Positions 1-11,740 of a stretch of DNA of 64,000 nucleotides are shown one piece after another. A program made the translations under genes and the position numbers. Location of the stretch: positions 464,501-528,500 of the forward strand of contig CANTUQ010000109.1 in assembly GCA_947683425.1 (NCBI GenBank), read 5' to 3'. The notes beneath the pieces are model-generated. The model saw only the letters and a program-made list of their open reading frames with translations. It was not told the origin of the DNA and did not search any database. Position 1 is the stretch's first letter, and every line of letters begins with the position of its first letter. This DNA comes from Excoecaria cochinchinensis. Lineage: Eukaryota > Streptophyta > Magnoliopsida > Malpighiales > Euphorbiaceae.

Positions 1-497
1 GCTATTCGATCAGGCCGAGCAGGAACTTTTGCACCCGGAGATGTATTTGAGCCAGCAGAAGCTAATGCAGCACTAAAATGAGCTCTCAGTTCTTCAATGC
101 GTCTATAGTGCAACTGCCAAAGAGCATATTCTATATTGTGCTGCTCAGAAAAACCATGATCCTCAAGAACTATGGCTTCATAGTTCTCACGCATCTGTTG
201 CCAGGCATTGGGGTCTGAAGGGATTCTTGCCTGAGCTGACCTCCGACGCTTATTCTCCAACTCAATGTTCTGTACATAAGCAAAAATATAAATTTTGGAC
301 CATGATTGTGCATAATATTTTCCAAAATATAAGAACACTGCACAGATTAATGGAGATCAGAAAGTCAGGATGGAATGGGAGGAAAATGTAAAGGAAAGAA
401 AGTGGGAAGTTAAAAGAGTCCGTACCTTTTCATAAAGGCGTTGCGCACGCTCCCTTGGGGAAGGAGCAGACATTTTATCCATCTGCACAATCATCAT
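1..497 (-). CDS. SMG7: SMG7 (EST1/SMG5-7 family) 5' end, partial
   Basis: Two coding exons are visible: 426-497 (24 codons from ATG at 497) and 1-269, which runs off the window. The donor AAAAG|GTACG and the acceptor TACAG|AAC join in frame. The N-terminus starts MMIVQMDKMSAPSPRERAQR and continues with a basic KRRRSAQAR stretch, then SDPNAWQQMRENYEAI and FSEQHNIEYALWQLHYRRIE. This is the conserved N-terminus of plant SMG7, leading into its 14-3-3-like/TPR domain. In plants SMG7 binds phosphorylated UPF1 in nonsense-mediated mRNA decay and is also needed for exit from meiosis. The TPR core and C-terminus lie outside the window. A TGTGCAG just after the second ATG could act as an alternative acceptor, giving a start at MDKM. 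The neighbouring RhoGAP gene supports synteny with Arabidopsis chromosome 5. Confidence 0.94.
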
Positions 498-2200
498 CCA
501 TCAAATTTATTCGACTACTTTCAAATTGCATTCATCTGCATAAAACCAGAAATATCACTAACAACTTGCAGAAAAATTATAAATTCTGAGAAAATAAATA
601 TAAGGAAATTTGCAAATTGCATCCAAAAGTTAAATACTTTCCAAGATATAAACAATTGCTGACATGGATTAAAAAAAAAAAAGCCATTGGAATCAAGAAA
701 GAAAATATTTTAAAAGAACCAGTGCAAGAAATCACAAAGCATGATTCTCCCACATATTCATTCATTCAAAACAATTCCCTTCCAAAATTCCAGTAAAACC
801 GACTAAATTGCTGAAAGCTCAACCACAAATGGAAAATCATTCAACATCCAAAATTCCAATTCGAAACATTGGGGTAAATTTTTAATGAATTTTGACAGTC
901 ATAATGCCTCACTCCATTTTGAAGTATCACACTAGTACTAACGGTACAGCCAGCAATAGAATGCTGCTAAAGTAACATTTATTAATAGCCAACTAGATTT
1001 AGCTTCCCACATACTTGATCATAGGAATCTCATTTGAAACATCCTCGCAATAAAATACACAGCAAAATCGTTAAACCATGCAAGTCATCAAGTTTTTGCC
1101 ATAGTTGCATAATCCCTACCAACAAATACAATATGAAAAAAATTAAAACGAGTTTCCGATTTCTGCACCCGACAATCCCCCAGAAGCAAATGAAAAGTCG
1201 CCAAAATTAGAGGATCTCGTCGACCCAAAAAACAATTTAAAAAAACAAGAGAGAGAGACAGGAATTGCACAATTTCTCTTCACCTTATTACAAATTGTCT
1301 TTCTGAGATATCTAAAATTAAGCCAATAAAAAACAGTATGTTGGTTACTACAAAAGCCAATAGAGATTGAACCCTTGAAACTCCTATTACATACTTCACA
1401 AACAACCATGAGAGAAAACATCATGCAGATTTTTCAAATCAAAAACCCTCGATTGTGCAAATACACTAGTACTCAAATTCATCAAATCAAGAGTCTTTCC
1501 TCATGACTTCTCCCAAAGAAAATAACAGAAAAAAAATAAATTAACTCCTCCAGAAATTTCAAGGAAAAAAAAATCCCAGGTCAAGAGCTGATTTCCAACA
1601 TTTTCAAATTCAAAAAGTCAAAGTAACAAAAAAAGAAGAATCGCTTTAGATTTTCTTTCTTCCAGTTTCCCCAGTCAAAAAAAAATAATTAGAATCCGAA
1701 AGATGTCACAAAAAAATTGTAAACCACCATCAGCTTCAAAAAATAAATTTAAAATAAATAAATAAACGAAGATTATAAATGACAACTAAATCAGATCCGG
1801 TCAGATTACTCAATCATATATCATACATAAAAATTCATTAAAAGGAGCAAATCAATTCCTGTATTCAGAGGAAAGAACAAAAAAGAAAATCAAACAAAAT
1901 TAAAATTTCAGAAAAAAAAGAAAAAAAGCATTGAAGCGCACCTGTCGAAACAGATCTGTAGAGATTTCGTATGGCAGATCACAGCATCGGATTGCGTAAA
2001 GGCGAAAATTGAGAAAAAGAGAGATTTGATATCAATTTTAGGGTTTGTACGTTTGGTACAGAGAGAGAGAGAGGGAGGGAGAGAGAGAGAGAGAGAGAGA
2101 GACGGAGAGAGCGATGGGCTTTTGGTCCAATTGGAGATGAGGCTACAGATGCAATGCTTTTTCATCTCCCTTTTACTCCTTAGGCGGCTATTCTTCCCTA
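498..2200 (-). promoter_or_regulatory. SMG7 leader intron, noncoding first exon, promoter
   Basis: A splice donor CGACAG|GTGCGC with its last exon base at 1942 ends a probable noncoding first exon of about 200 bases (roughly 1942-2150). A leader intron of about 1.4 kb then runs to the coding exon near 497; its exact acceptor is uncertain. The intron is AT-rich and has no coding potential. Short open frames here (441-662, 577-765, 1088-1424) overlap each other on both strands and look random. The transcription start is not visible directly. Confidence 0.55.
2060..2102. repeat. (GA)n microsatellite in SMG7 leader/promoter
   Basis: An imperfect GA/GGGA dinucleotide run. On the gene strand it reads CT-rich, as is common in plant 5' leaders and core promoters (Y patch or GAGA type). 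It is likely length-polymorphic. Confidence 0.9.
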
Positions 2201-2224
2201 AACGACACCGTTTCTGTTCCTAAC

Positions 2225-3139
2225 TTAGTAAGTTCGTTTTTATATCGTTTTCCAGTAATTTTGTAGGATTGTAATAATAAACGTTTGACATGTATTGTTT
2301 TCTTTGTTTTTCTAACTCAATGTAGGATTAAAATTTTCGATTTATTTTCTTAAAAATAAATAGAATTGATATGCATCCTACGATCACAATAAAACGATAA
2401 CAATTAAACGGTTAAAATGAAAAGTAAAATTTCTGACTCATGCGTACCAATTGTAGGAGGCGGATGGGATTACTACTCCATATTCCAATACAAGGATTTT
2501 ATGTTTTATTTTTTATAAAAATATATAGAAATTAATTTGTTGTAGGTTTAAGAAAAGCATCACTGCGTCAACGAAGATAAAGAAATTCCATCTTAGAATA
2601 TGCTTTTTTTTAGGAACAAAAAATAATTTTGTCAATAATAAGATGAATTTATAAAATATGGTATTTCGATAAAAGAATGTAAAATACAAATATGTTATTT
2701 TTTATTTTTTATTTTTTGGATAAAGAATTCAGTGAGGTTTATTTTTTCAAAAAAATTCAGTGAGTTAACAAGTAATAAACAATGTAGATTTCTAACCATG
2801 CAAATATATATTTTTTTTTTATTTTGGTTTTCACTCCCCGATTACTGTTATGGTATAATGTTTAATTTGTATTTCTATTTCTATCAAAAATAAATAAATT
2901 TATGGTTTAAAGCATCATTAAAAATAATATGATGACGCCCATAATTAGTTAATTTAGACCTGACAAACGAATATATTTCTTTCATGTACAAAAACAAAAA
3001 AAAAATTACAATTCTCCTCGATGCAATTTCATATTTTAAAATTCCGAATAATTAGCTCATTGTCAAATACAATTTTAATGTCTCTTAATCCTCGATGCAA
3101 ATTTTTTTTGGACAAATATTTTTGTAATGCACAAAATAT
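2225..3139. other. AT-rich intergenic spacer
   Basis: No gene, RNA or repeat structure is recognised. It is AT-rich with short homopolymer runs. It lies between the SMG7 promoter and the Copia remnant. Confidence 0.6.
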
Positions 3140-3770
3140 TGTTACAGATTATTGCTTATAGTAATGAATTTTACAAAACGTCAACACACACTGTATTATT
3201 ATGATAAAACTATCTTGTGTCACTTTGTATCTTTAATTTCTTCACCAATAAATTAGTTTTTTCACAAAAAAATTTCTACTTTTTTTTGAGAAAAGACTAT
3301 CGGATGACATATAATAATTATACGTGACACATGAGTTCATTGCAAATATTTATTTTTTGTGATGAGATTTAATTTCATTGTAATTAAATAAATATGTGAT
3401 AATAAAAAATATTTCATCCCAATTAATATGAATTTTAGCCTTAATTAATATTGAGTTAGCGTCAACTTTATGTTCATAATATATATTTTCTGCTCAAAAA
3501 ACACTCTGAGAGACACACACGAACATTAAAAGCAAATACCTTTATTTTATGTTTCAAAGCACGCGACAGCCCAAAACCAAAAAGTTCAACTGTTCTTGAT
3601 GAGTCATTTGCCTACTTAATTAAAAAGAAGCACTAAATTTATTTTGCCCTAAACTTATCCTTCAAGTTATTTGCTATATGAGCATTTTGAGAATAATAGG
3701 TTTGGAAAATTCTTCGTTACATATAAGAATTTTAACAGATTAAAGTATTTTGTAAATGGGACGTGATTGA
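3140..3770 (+). repeat. Left LTR-like direct repeat of Copia remnant
   Basis: Begins TGTTACAGATTATTGC and aligns in blocks with 5654-5975. It contains extra sequence at about 3249-3541, so either this copy gained an insertion or the right copy lost it. Confidence 0.5.
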
Positions 3771-3775
3771 TTAAT

Positions 3776-5560
3776 ACTTGGTACATCTAAGAAAAAATAC
3801 AGTGGCAGAGGCAATTTTAATAATAATAAACCAAAAAATAGCTATTTTAAATAGAAAAAAAAGATGCGAAATATGTTGGATTTGTAGAAAGACCAATCAT
3901 GTTACCAAAATTCCTTTAAATGCCATAGACAATATTCTAAAGCATCGAAAGTTCAAAAATCTCAAGCAAATATGACGACTTTAGAACCTAACTCTCATTC
4001 CTCATCTCATATGTACTTTATTTTTAGTTCAAACTTAAATAGAATTTTTAATTCAAATGATTGGTGAATAGACTTTTGAGCTAATATTCATGTATGCGGT
4101 GGTAAAAAAAATTCTCCTCATATTAGGTTTTAACTGTGAGCATGAAAAATGATAGTGGGGCTCAAATTCTAGTAGAAGCCAAAATAAATATGCAATTATC
4201 TTTTGAAAATTTGCTTGTTTTAAATGGTTTTTTTCATGCTCATGCTTTAAGAAAAAACTTAATTAATGCATCTTTATTAAATTAAAATGGTTTTAAACTT
4301 GTTATTGGTTTAGATAAAGTTGTTATTAATAGACATGCAAAGATTATTTGTAGGGTTGTGCAAATGGTCGGTTCGGTTCGATGTTGGACCGAACCGAATA
4401 GATTGAAAATCTACATTTTCAAAATAAAAGAACCAAACTGCAAACCAAACTATTTAGAATCGAAACCGTTCAATCAGTTCTTTTGAGTGGTCTGAGCTTG
4501 GGCTAAGGAAGTTAGGGTTGTTGAGTTCTTCTCCCAATACAGAATACAAGGGTACTTTAGTAATTGGCATTCAGCCCTAAAAGCCTAAATGTTTCTTCCA
4601 TTAAGAATAAAACCCTAAGTCCCTAGATTTTGAAAACCCTAATTTGATACGCGATGCCAACTACTTCTTTCATCTCTAGCTTACCTGGCATCTATTAGAT
4701 TGCTTATTTGATGCTCGTATTCTATCATAAACTGCCTCTAAAGTAGCCATTTGAATCAAAATGCAGTTTCATAACCGGCTTAGTTAAGAGGCAGAAATCA
4801 AATTGTTCAATCCAATGCCTTTTTGCGGGGGCAATCTTGTTCATCAATCGCCTTCCAAGCAGCCTTAGACATTTTCAGCAAGAGTTGTCTCGATCTCCAT
4901 TTTTCTTTCTTTAGTTCTTCTTTTTTACTATATATATGTATATCTATATATATACAAAACAGTGAGTTTTAATAAATTCAATCGGTTCGGTTAATTTGGT
5001 TTTTCAATTTTAAGAATTGAACTGAATTACCGAAAATATTATTTTAGTTCAGAACAGAACGAAACGAAAATCATAAAAATCGAATCAAACATACCAACAT
5101 CCATTCAGTTCTGTTTTCTGTTCGATTCTGCACAGGCCTAATTATTTGGTTAATGGACTTTACAAATTAAAATGCAGTGCCATTTTCTAATAATAAAGTG
5201 TCTTTAATTCATTCTTCTGTTATTGTTGTAGTTTTTTTTTCTTAATAGAATTCTATTATTGTTGTTGAATGTAATGATACTTAGCATGATAGACTTGGAC
5301 ATGTAAAATACGATGCCAAAAGAATGATAGGTTTAGATTTAATTCCAAAGCATGCAATTAATAAAAAGAAAAAATATCAATTTTGTGTTTAAGTTAAACA
5401 ATCTAAAAACCGTCTTAAACTTGTGACAAGAGAAATAATATTATTAGAATTAATACATAATGATATTTGCGATAATAATAATATTTTAACTCGTGGTAGT
5501 TATAGATATTTTATTACTTTTATTGATAATTTTTTAAAATATTGTCGTACGATATTTGGT
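3776..5560 (+). pseudogene. Copia gag C-terminus and integrase, broken
   Basis: Reading from 3776 across frameshifts gives a GTSKKKYSGRGNFNNN-like linker, then a zinc knuckle CWICRKTNHVTK whose last cysteine is lost, then a hydrophilic tail to about 4010. From about 4215 it reads LNGFFHAHALRKNLINASLL, typical of the Copia protease-integrase region. After the 4351-5140 insertion it continues with HDRLGHVKYDAKRMIGL (GAG-pre-integrase), KYQFC, LIHNDICD with the first catalytic Asp of integrase, and RGSYRYFITFIDN. In-frame stops occur, for example after QFCV, and the second zinc-finger cysteine is replaced. The reading frame resumes across the hAT-like insertion once one copy of the target duplication is removed. 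Confidence 0.75.
4351..5140. mobile_element. hAT-like non-autonomous element nested in Copia
   Basis: Ends TAGGGTTGTGCAAATGG and ..TGCACAGGCCTA are inverted repeats. It is flanked by a perfect 8-bp target duplication ATTATTTG (4343-4350 and 5141-5148). Subterminal repeats of GGTTCGG/CCGAACC resemble the element at 46024-46730, with which it forms one family. It has no transposase. The interior (4495-4900) is unlike that of the other copy and looks more like unique genomic sequence. Confidence 0.85.
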
Positions 5561-5653
5561 CAAGAGTGAATTATTTGATAAAAATTTTAAATTTATAAGT
5601 CAAAAGTATAAAATCTGGAGATAAGCTAATGATTTGAATGAATTTTGACAAAA

Positions 5654-5975
5654 CGTTACATATTATTATTTACATTAATGAATTTTACAAAACGTCAACA
5701 TACACTGTATTATTATGACAAAACTGTCTTATGTCACTGCGTGTCTTAAATTTCTTCACCAAATTTTATGTTTCAAAGCACACGAAATATATACAGCAAA
5801 AGACCAAAAAGTTCCACTATTATTCCCCAGTCACTTGCATTCTCAATTAAAAAGAATGCAAACTCATCCATCTAACCATTTTGAGAATAATCAGTTCGAA
5901 AAAACTTCAAATACACACAAGAATTTAATTGATTGAAGTATTTTGCGAAAAGAATGCGATTATTTTCTCTCAAAA
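5654..5975 (+). repeat. Right LTR-like direct repeat of Copia remnant
   Basis: Counterpart of 3140-3770. Matching blocks run from GTTACATATTATTATTTAC to the GATTGAAGTATTTTGCGAAA region, with many substitutions. Confidence 0.5.
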
Positions 5976-7134
5976 GACAGCGTAAATCAATAAATTTGCA
6001 AGCTATTTTTTTCTTTATTTAATTGTTATTTGATTTATTATTATTATTGCTTGGTATGAAATTCTTGCTTTGTTTACTATTTGTTGTGTCTGTTTGTTTT
6101 TTTTTTCTGCATTCAATAGCTAATTTTTGGTCTAATGCTTCAGTGCTCAGTCAAACAATCAATTAATTTATCTCATGCAAGTTTTCTTTTGTGATACATG
6201 AATGATATGTTGCATGTGATTCTTGATTTTACAAGGCAAAATAAAATGTTTACTTGTCAATTCTTGATGAATATATTTGAATAAAAGGTTAGAAAATTAA
6301 CAGAATACAAAGGACGTTCTCAAACTAAAAAAATTAACTGCTGATAAATGCAAAGATTTGGCATAACAGAAAGAATCAGAAACTCTAGAAGTCTACATTA
6401 GCAGAATACAAAGGATGTTCTCAAGTTTCTAGCAAAGATCTTCACTAAATTGAACTAACATGCAACACGAATTCGGTTTCGATTTAACTAATTTGGTGGT
6501 CTCAAATGAAAATGTCAGTGATTCCTAGCTAGCACACAATTGTTGTTAGAACATAACATAAAACCAATTGATATAAAAGGTTGCAGTAGATAAAATCAAA
6601 GGCAATACATACTCCTTTGCAATGCAAGGGCTTGCAATATGCAGTCATGATCACAATGTAATTGCATAAAATAAAATGTTTCCACCATCACTGCCAACCT
6701 AAAGTATGGATATCATCAAACCTTGCATAATTTAACAACTTGGTGCAAAATAATGACATTATGACGTTCTCATTACAGAAGAAAGATTACTAAAAGGAGA
6801 AACAATGGCAGCTAATAAAATGAACAACGATGACGAAAATCACAATAACATAATTTCTAACAAAAGCAGAGGTAACAAAAGACAAATGACATCAATGAAG
6901 TGAAATCCAGGAGCTAAAAGGAAAGGCATCAATCAAAGTCAGTACTGCATCTTGGCTGAAGACATGAAAAACAAGCACAAACTCAATGTTAAATATAAAC
7001 GTGCAGAGCACAGGATGATAAGTGAATATAATAAAAGAAAGAACACAATTCTCTACATTTGCTATTCAAAAGAAAAAATATAGAACATATATCCCTTGAT
7101 TAGAAAAAAAGCCACTAAAATCACTGAACTATGA
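5976..7134. other. Intergenic spacer
   Basis: No gene or RNA is recognised. The phrase CAGAATACAAAGGA(C/T)GTTCTCAA occurs twice (6301 and 6403), a small local duplication. The rest is AT-rich and unremarkable. Confidence 0.5.
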
Positions 7135-7142
7135 AATATATC

Positions 7143-7514
7143 TAGGGATGATCACGGGGCGGGGCGGGACGGGACGGGCTCCCCACTTACTGCCCCGCCC
7201 AAGGGCCGGGATTTCCCGTCCCCGTCCCCGCTGGGGATGCGGGGGAAAAATCTCCCCCGTCCCTGCCCCCGCGGGGATCTCTGTCCCCAATAAAACTACT
7301 CAATTCCGATAGAGATTTTCGATTCCGAATAAAAAATATTTCACAATATTTATCTTGCAAAATTTAATAATTTATGACTTAAAATTAAAAATATCTCACA
7401 CAATTTAAATACAAATATTTATAAACATTTCATACAATTAAAATACAAATATTTTTAAATATTTCATACAATTCGAATATTAATAATATCACTTGAACAA
7501 TTTACACACCGAAT

Positions 7515-7555
<41 letters not shown>

Positions 7556-7677
7556 ATAAAATGTTAATTTTTTTTCCGGGCGAGAAAGGGCGGAGATTTT
7601 TTTCTCCCCGGATGGAGGAAAATTTTGGGGATTCCCTGCCCCATTCGGGTCGGGTCCCCGCCCCATGATCATCCCTA
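7143..7677. mobile_element. GC-capped hAT-like MITE
   Basis: Terminal inverted repeats TAGGGATGATCACGGGGC and ..CATGATCATCCCTA enclose very GC-rich arms and an AT-rich centre with a (TA)n run at 7517-7550. Target duplications AATATATC (7135-7142) and AATATAAC (7678-7685) differ at one base. There is no coding capacity. The 8-bp duplication and TAGGG end fit the hAT superfamily. Confidence 0.85.
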
Positions 7678-7848
7678 AATATAACTAAGCCCTAAAAAAA
7701 AATTCAAGCTCATAAGCTCAATAGAATTTTCTACCAAACCTTCTAATTTTGCCAATTTTAGCCGAACCCCAATAATTGGCACTGTATTGTTCATTTCGTG
7801 GAGAACATAAACAGAAAAATATGTAATTGCTGATTAGAATGAAAAAGG

Positions 7849-8680
7849 CGGTATTTAGTCATAATAAGATTCCTTTATTAGTTATTTTTGCAGCCGAATT
7901 TAGAGTTTTAATTCCCACAGAATCTATTTTAATACTTCCTAATTAGAAGGAATTCATAGATTCCCAATTAGTAGAGAATTCCTAATATATTAAATATCCC
8001 TAAGCTTGTAACTTAATTTAAGGAGGTAGAATTTAATCAATAAACCAAGTCAGGTTTTTCCTTTTCCTCTAAAATATTAGAGATAGGCAACTTTCTCGGG
8101 CGAGTTTCGAGCTTGATTCGATCCATAATTCAAGACCAAAACAATTTGGTATCAGACCCAAATAAAATGAGCGAATGAATTAAAAATTGTTGTGATGGAA
8201 TCACGAATGGAAGTTCAAATACATCAAATATCAAGACAATTGGAAGAGCTCCATAACGGAAGTAATAAAAGCAGTACTGCAGCTCAATTAGCAACAGCAC
8301 CTATGAAAATATAAGTTGCAGAATTGAGGAGAGGTCAGACCTGCACATAGACAGCTGAGTGATGCCCCAATATCTATTTTAGGTTATGGGGTTATTTAGG
8401 CAGTATTTAGTTATAATAAGATTCCTATATTACTATTAGTGGTTTACTTCCAGCAGAATTAACAGAACTCAAAGTTTTTTAATTAGAATAGTATTCCTAG
8501 TTTATTAAATATCCTTAAACTTGCAACCTCTATTTAGCCAAAATTTAATCAATAAAACAAGTCAGAATTTTCTAGTAAAATACAAGAGATAGCTAATGAG
8601 TTCCGAGGTCCATGCTTCCTTTAACTAGCTTGTAGGTACAAGCTCACTAGTGTTACCATCCGTAGTTCGAAACCATAACA
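7849..8680 (+). mobile_element. TRIM-like miniature LTR element
   Basis: Direct repeats at about 7849-8143 and 8399-8680 share GTATTTAGT(C/T)ATAATAAGATTCC, AATTTAATCAATAAA.CAAGTCAG and ends in CCA(A/T)AACA. Just inside the left repeat is a primer-binding site TGGTATCAGACCC (8147-8159), which complements the 3' end of initiator tRNA-Met. The internal part is only about 250 bases and starts with a short gag-like open stretch (near 8194). There is no pol. The size and layout fit a TRIM or a heavily deleted LTR element. The outer boundaries are approximate. Confidence 0.72.
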
Positions 8681-9556
8681 CAAGACATGCTTCCTTTTTC
8701 AAACTGTAACAAGAATCATAACTGTAACAGGATACATGCTATTTGATTATAATTAATAGTATGACAAGTATTAACTTATAAATTAGATTAAATACTACAT
8801 ATATGCATATATCATAAAAGTTATACTCAGTTTTTGTAAGTTCACATACTCCCCTTCCAATAAGCACTGTAATACATGGTGTGTGCGCATGTGTTCCACT
8901 CAAATCTCAAATTGGGCTAACATTCACAAAAATAAAAGGATAGGTCAAAATTGCAATCAATGAAGGTGTGTAGAACTTTTTCTCATTTCACCAAATATAG
9001 GGGAGTGAATGGTCCATATACTTAAGTGTCCATGACATGTAGTATAGTTACAGAAGACAGCATATGCAATCATCTATGCTAATCCTATTCCTTATATTCC
9101 AAGTAGCTTATTTTGCTAGTGAAAAAAACAAAAAAAAAAAAAAAAGACTTTGTGAATCAAAAAAGTAGGTTTCCAAACAAATGATACTATACAAATAATT
9201 TCTCCAAAGGAAAACCCTAATAAATAACTGTCTACACTGTAATATACAGGTTCTACAAATGCCTATTAGTTTATACAATATTGCCAACATCTAGCAAACA
9301 AAGCATACCGATAGTATGGATAACATAAAGTTGACAAACCAGTTATTTGATTTATATGCAGATTTTAGAACAAAACTGAGTTTTAGACGTCTCAAATTTT
9401 CCTGCACAGCTATTGCACGTCTGTACCTTGAAGCACTAGTAAAGAAAACTTCAACATGATCAACTTAGCTGAAAGCCACATGCTTTAATCCCACTGAAGA
9501 TAATCAATTAATCCTCAGTTTCGTTGCCAATGACTTCTTTTGTGCTTTGATCAGGT
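8681..9556. other. Intergenic / 3' flank of phospholipase gene
   Basis: The 3' untranslated region of the phospholipase A2-family gene should lie just below 9557. Beyond that it is AT-rich with an A-run at 9129-9145. No further gene is seen. Confidence 0.5.
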
Positions 9557-10448
9557 TCATTTTTTCTGCCAGTTCCAACCTCTCCATTTCACATTGCTCA
9601 GCCACCCAAAATTATGCAAAAAATGTTGCCCTAACTGTGACTGTACAAGGTGCGTTCTGTATGGTATCAAAATATTCCGAAGACCTACCATACAAAGAAA
9701 AACAATGCATGAAAATCAAATTAAGCACAATTAAAGAGAAAATACACCCCCACTAAAACCATCTCACAGAAAATCAAGTACTTTTTCACCCCATTATCAT
9801 GTAAAGAAAAGCAAATTTACAGTTAGGTATACCTGTGATGCACATTGTCCTATAAATGTGAGCAATATGTGCATCTCCTTTGTTAGCCATATGTGGCCTC
9901 TCCAAGCATTCAAGAAATTCCAAGTCTGCTTTCAACAGCTTGGCCTGATCATGAGTGTCATAACCAATATCATGACAATAGCAGCAATAATCTAACCAAT
10001 CAATTGGCCTTTTATCCCAAAGAAGAGAACCACTATCTTTTCCGCTAGACCAGTTGGGGCCACAATAATGCCCATAACGAGGGAATAGCTGAGAAAGAAA
10101 TCCTCTTGGACCAGTATGCCATGGAACCTTTGACACATATGGTCTAAAGCGCAAAGGATTACCGCTAGCACCACCACTTCCAGTAACTCCATAAGATTGG
10201 GCATGCCTTTTCAACCCTTTGTTTATGGTGGTCGGTGCCCGGATTTTATCTTTGGCATCCATAGCCCAGGGCAAAAATGAAAGAAGAGACCATCGCCACT
10301 GCTTGATATCAAAACCACCCTTTCGTTTTGGTTGTTCCGTGGTAGAACCCATGGATAAAACAGCATTTGCAGGTTCAAGGCTAGTTCCCAACTCCTTGTT
10401 TGAATTCATTTGAAACCATTGTATATGAACTAGAAACCTGAGCTTCAT
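9557..10448 (-). CDS. Plant phospholipase A2 family protein
   Basis: Two exons, 9833-10448 and 9557-9684, join as CACAG|GTATAC..GGTAG|GTCTTC and keep frame (247 codons plus TGA). The core holds RYGHYCGPNWSSGKD (about residues 124-138), a Ca2+-loop-like segment, followed by CCYCHDIGYD (155-164) with the His159-Asp160 catalytic pair of secretory-type PLA2 folds and several cysteines. The C-terminus ends GWLSNVKWRGWNWQKK. It matches the uncharacterised plant PLA2 family (Arabidopsis At4g29070-like) rather than the short secreted PLA2-alpha/beta type. No obvious signal peptide is seen, so substrate and location are unknown. The first ATG (10448) follows no clear acceptor. CAG or TAG acceptors lie inside the first 30 bases, so the Met at 10409 is a plausible alternative start. 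Confidence 0.92.
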
Positions 10449-11740
10449 TGTTCAGAAACACAGGAGAACCATGTTAAACTAGGCCATCATTAAAATTGCT
10501 CACCCAAAGCACTCTACATACAAGAAAAACAATATCAAAAAATCTCAATGCATTACATTACATTTGTGCCAGTATACTACAATAATTTTCTTAATTTGAT
10601 TGCATTTTCAGTCAAATAGCACAGCTAATATTGATTTCATGCAGGTTGCTAAATACTCTAACACAAGCACTGCAGAGTTCTGGAGTAGATTTGTCACAGA
10701 CCAACATCTCAGTGCAGATTGAACTAGGAAAGCTAACTAATTCAACATCTCAGGGCAACCACAAGACCAAATATTCCAGCATCAATTGTTAAGGTTTAAT
10801 GGCATGGCCATTTCAATTCTTTTTTATTTTTCAAATAATTGTCATGTTTTTCAAAATTTTAATCTTAATCAGAATGTTCACACCATAAAAACATGGACAA
10901 CTAATCTTGGTTGTTCACCATGCCATAGGAAAATAAGGTTCCATTTAGCAATCAAGGGGTAATAAGGACAAGAGTTTTAAGTGAAGAGGAATCTGATCAA
11001 CCGTTAAAGAAGCTCAAGACAAGTAAAAGCTAGGACAAAATTGTCATAATTATTGTTCTTTTTAATTTTTGACTTGAATTTATTCATTTTTTTGGATGCC
11101 CCTATTTCCATATTTTATGGGGTTTTATTCATGTCTTCACCTGGTTTATAGAACTACCCAGTTGAGACCGAATTGATTGTACATATAATTGTTTTTGAGC
11201 TTGTTTGGATGCACAGAATTCCCTAACAAGCCAAATATTCCATAACCCATATTTCTAATGTTGAGAAGCTGTTTTTCGTTGAAGCTTCCTTAAAAACCAT
11301 CATCTCTCACTTTACATCATTTTGTGAAATTGAGTTTTTTTTTATAATACATATATACAAATAAATAAAATCACCAAGAAATATGTAAATACAAAAAATG
11401 CATACACCAAATTAAGAAATTCTAATTCGCATTAGTTTTGTGAGCATGCAAACGAAGCCATAGGAAAAAAAAAATGCTGTGCAATGGAAGTAACTGAATA
11501 AGAGAGAACTTACAGGAGCAACCAGAATGAGGATTTTTATATAATTACTAGAAAACAGAGAGATATACAGAGAGGCAGCAATTGCGAATTTGCGATTAAT
11601 TTCGGAAGAGAAACGTTCGTATGTGTGGCGGGACTCTAAATCCCTCCCTCTCTCGCTGTTTCTTAAATTTTGAAGCGATGAGTGGCTGGAAATTGCGCCC
11701 ACCCCACCACTTAATATAGGGAGAGGGAAAGTAGGGCCCA
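10449..11740 (-). promoter_or_regulatory. Leader intron, first exon and promoter of PLA2-family gene
   Basis: A strong donor GCTCCT|GTAAGTTC (last exon base 11514) suggests a noncoding first exon of about 11514-11685, with a roughly 1.1 kb leader intron to the coding exon. On the minus strand a TATA-like CTATATTAAG (about 11711-11720) and a TGGGCC site-II type motif near 11735 lie upstream. There is no coding potential in the intron. Confidence 0.5.

Larger units (their letters stand above)
3140..5975 (+). mobile_element. Decayed Ty1/Copia element with LTR-like direct repeats
   Basis: Two diverged direct repeats (about 3140-3770 and 5654-5975) flank plus-strand remnants of gag and integrase. 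Shared blocks include TTACAAAACGTCAACA..CACTGTATTATTATGA (3168, 5685), TTTCAAAGCAC and CATTTTGAGAATAAT. The left copy holds about 290 bases (roughly 3249-3541) that the right copy lacks. Gag N-terminus, protease, most of integrase, RT and RNase H are missing. A hAT-like element is inserted at 4351-5140. Divergence of the repeats and many stops indicate an old, dead copy. Calling the repeats LTRs is inference; the domains between them are in the right order and orientation. Confidence 0.65.

Noticed and set aside
1908..2223. Frames across the GA repeat on both strands
   Set aside because: Low-complexity Ser/Leu or Arg/Glu repeats from the microsatellite in the SMG7 leader.
9786..9832. Extension of the PLA2-family protein past 9833
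   Set aside because: A consensus GT donor follows CACAG, and the true continuation (GLRNILIPYRTHL..) is found in exon 9557-9684.
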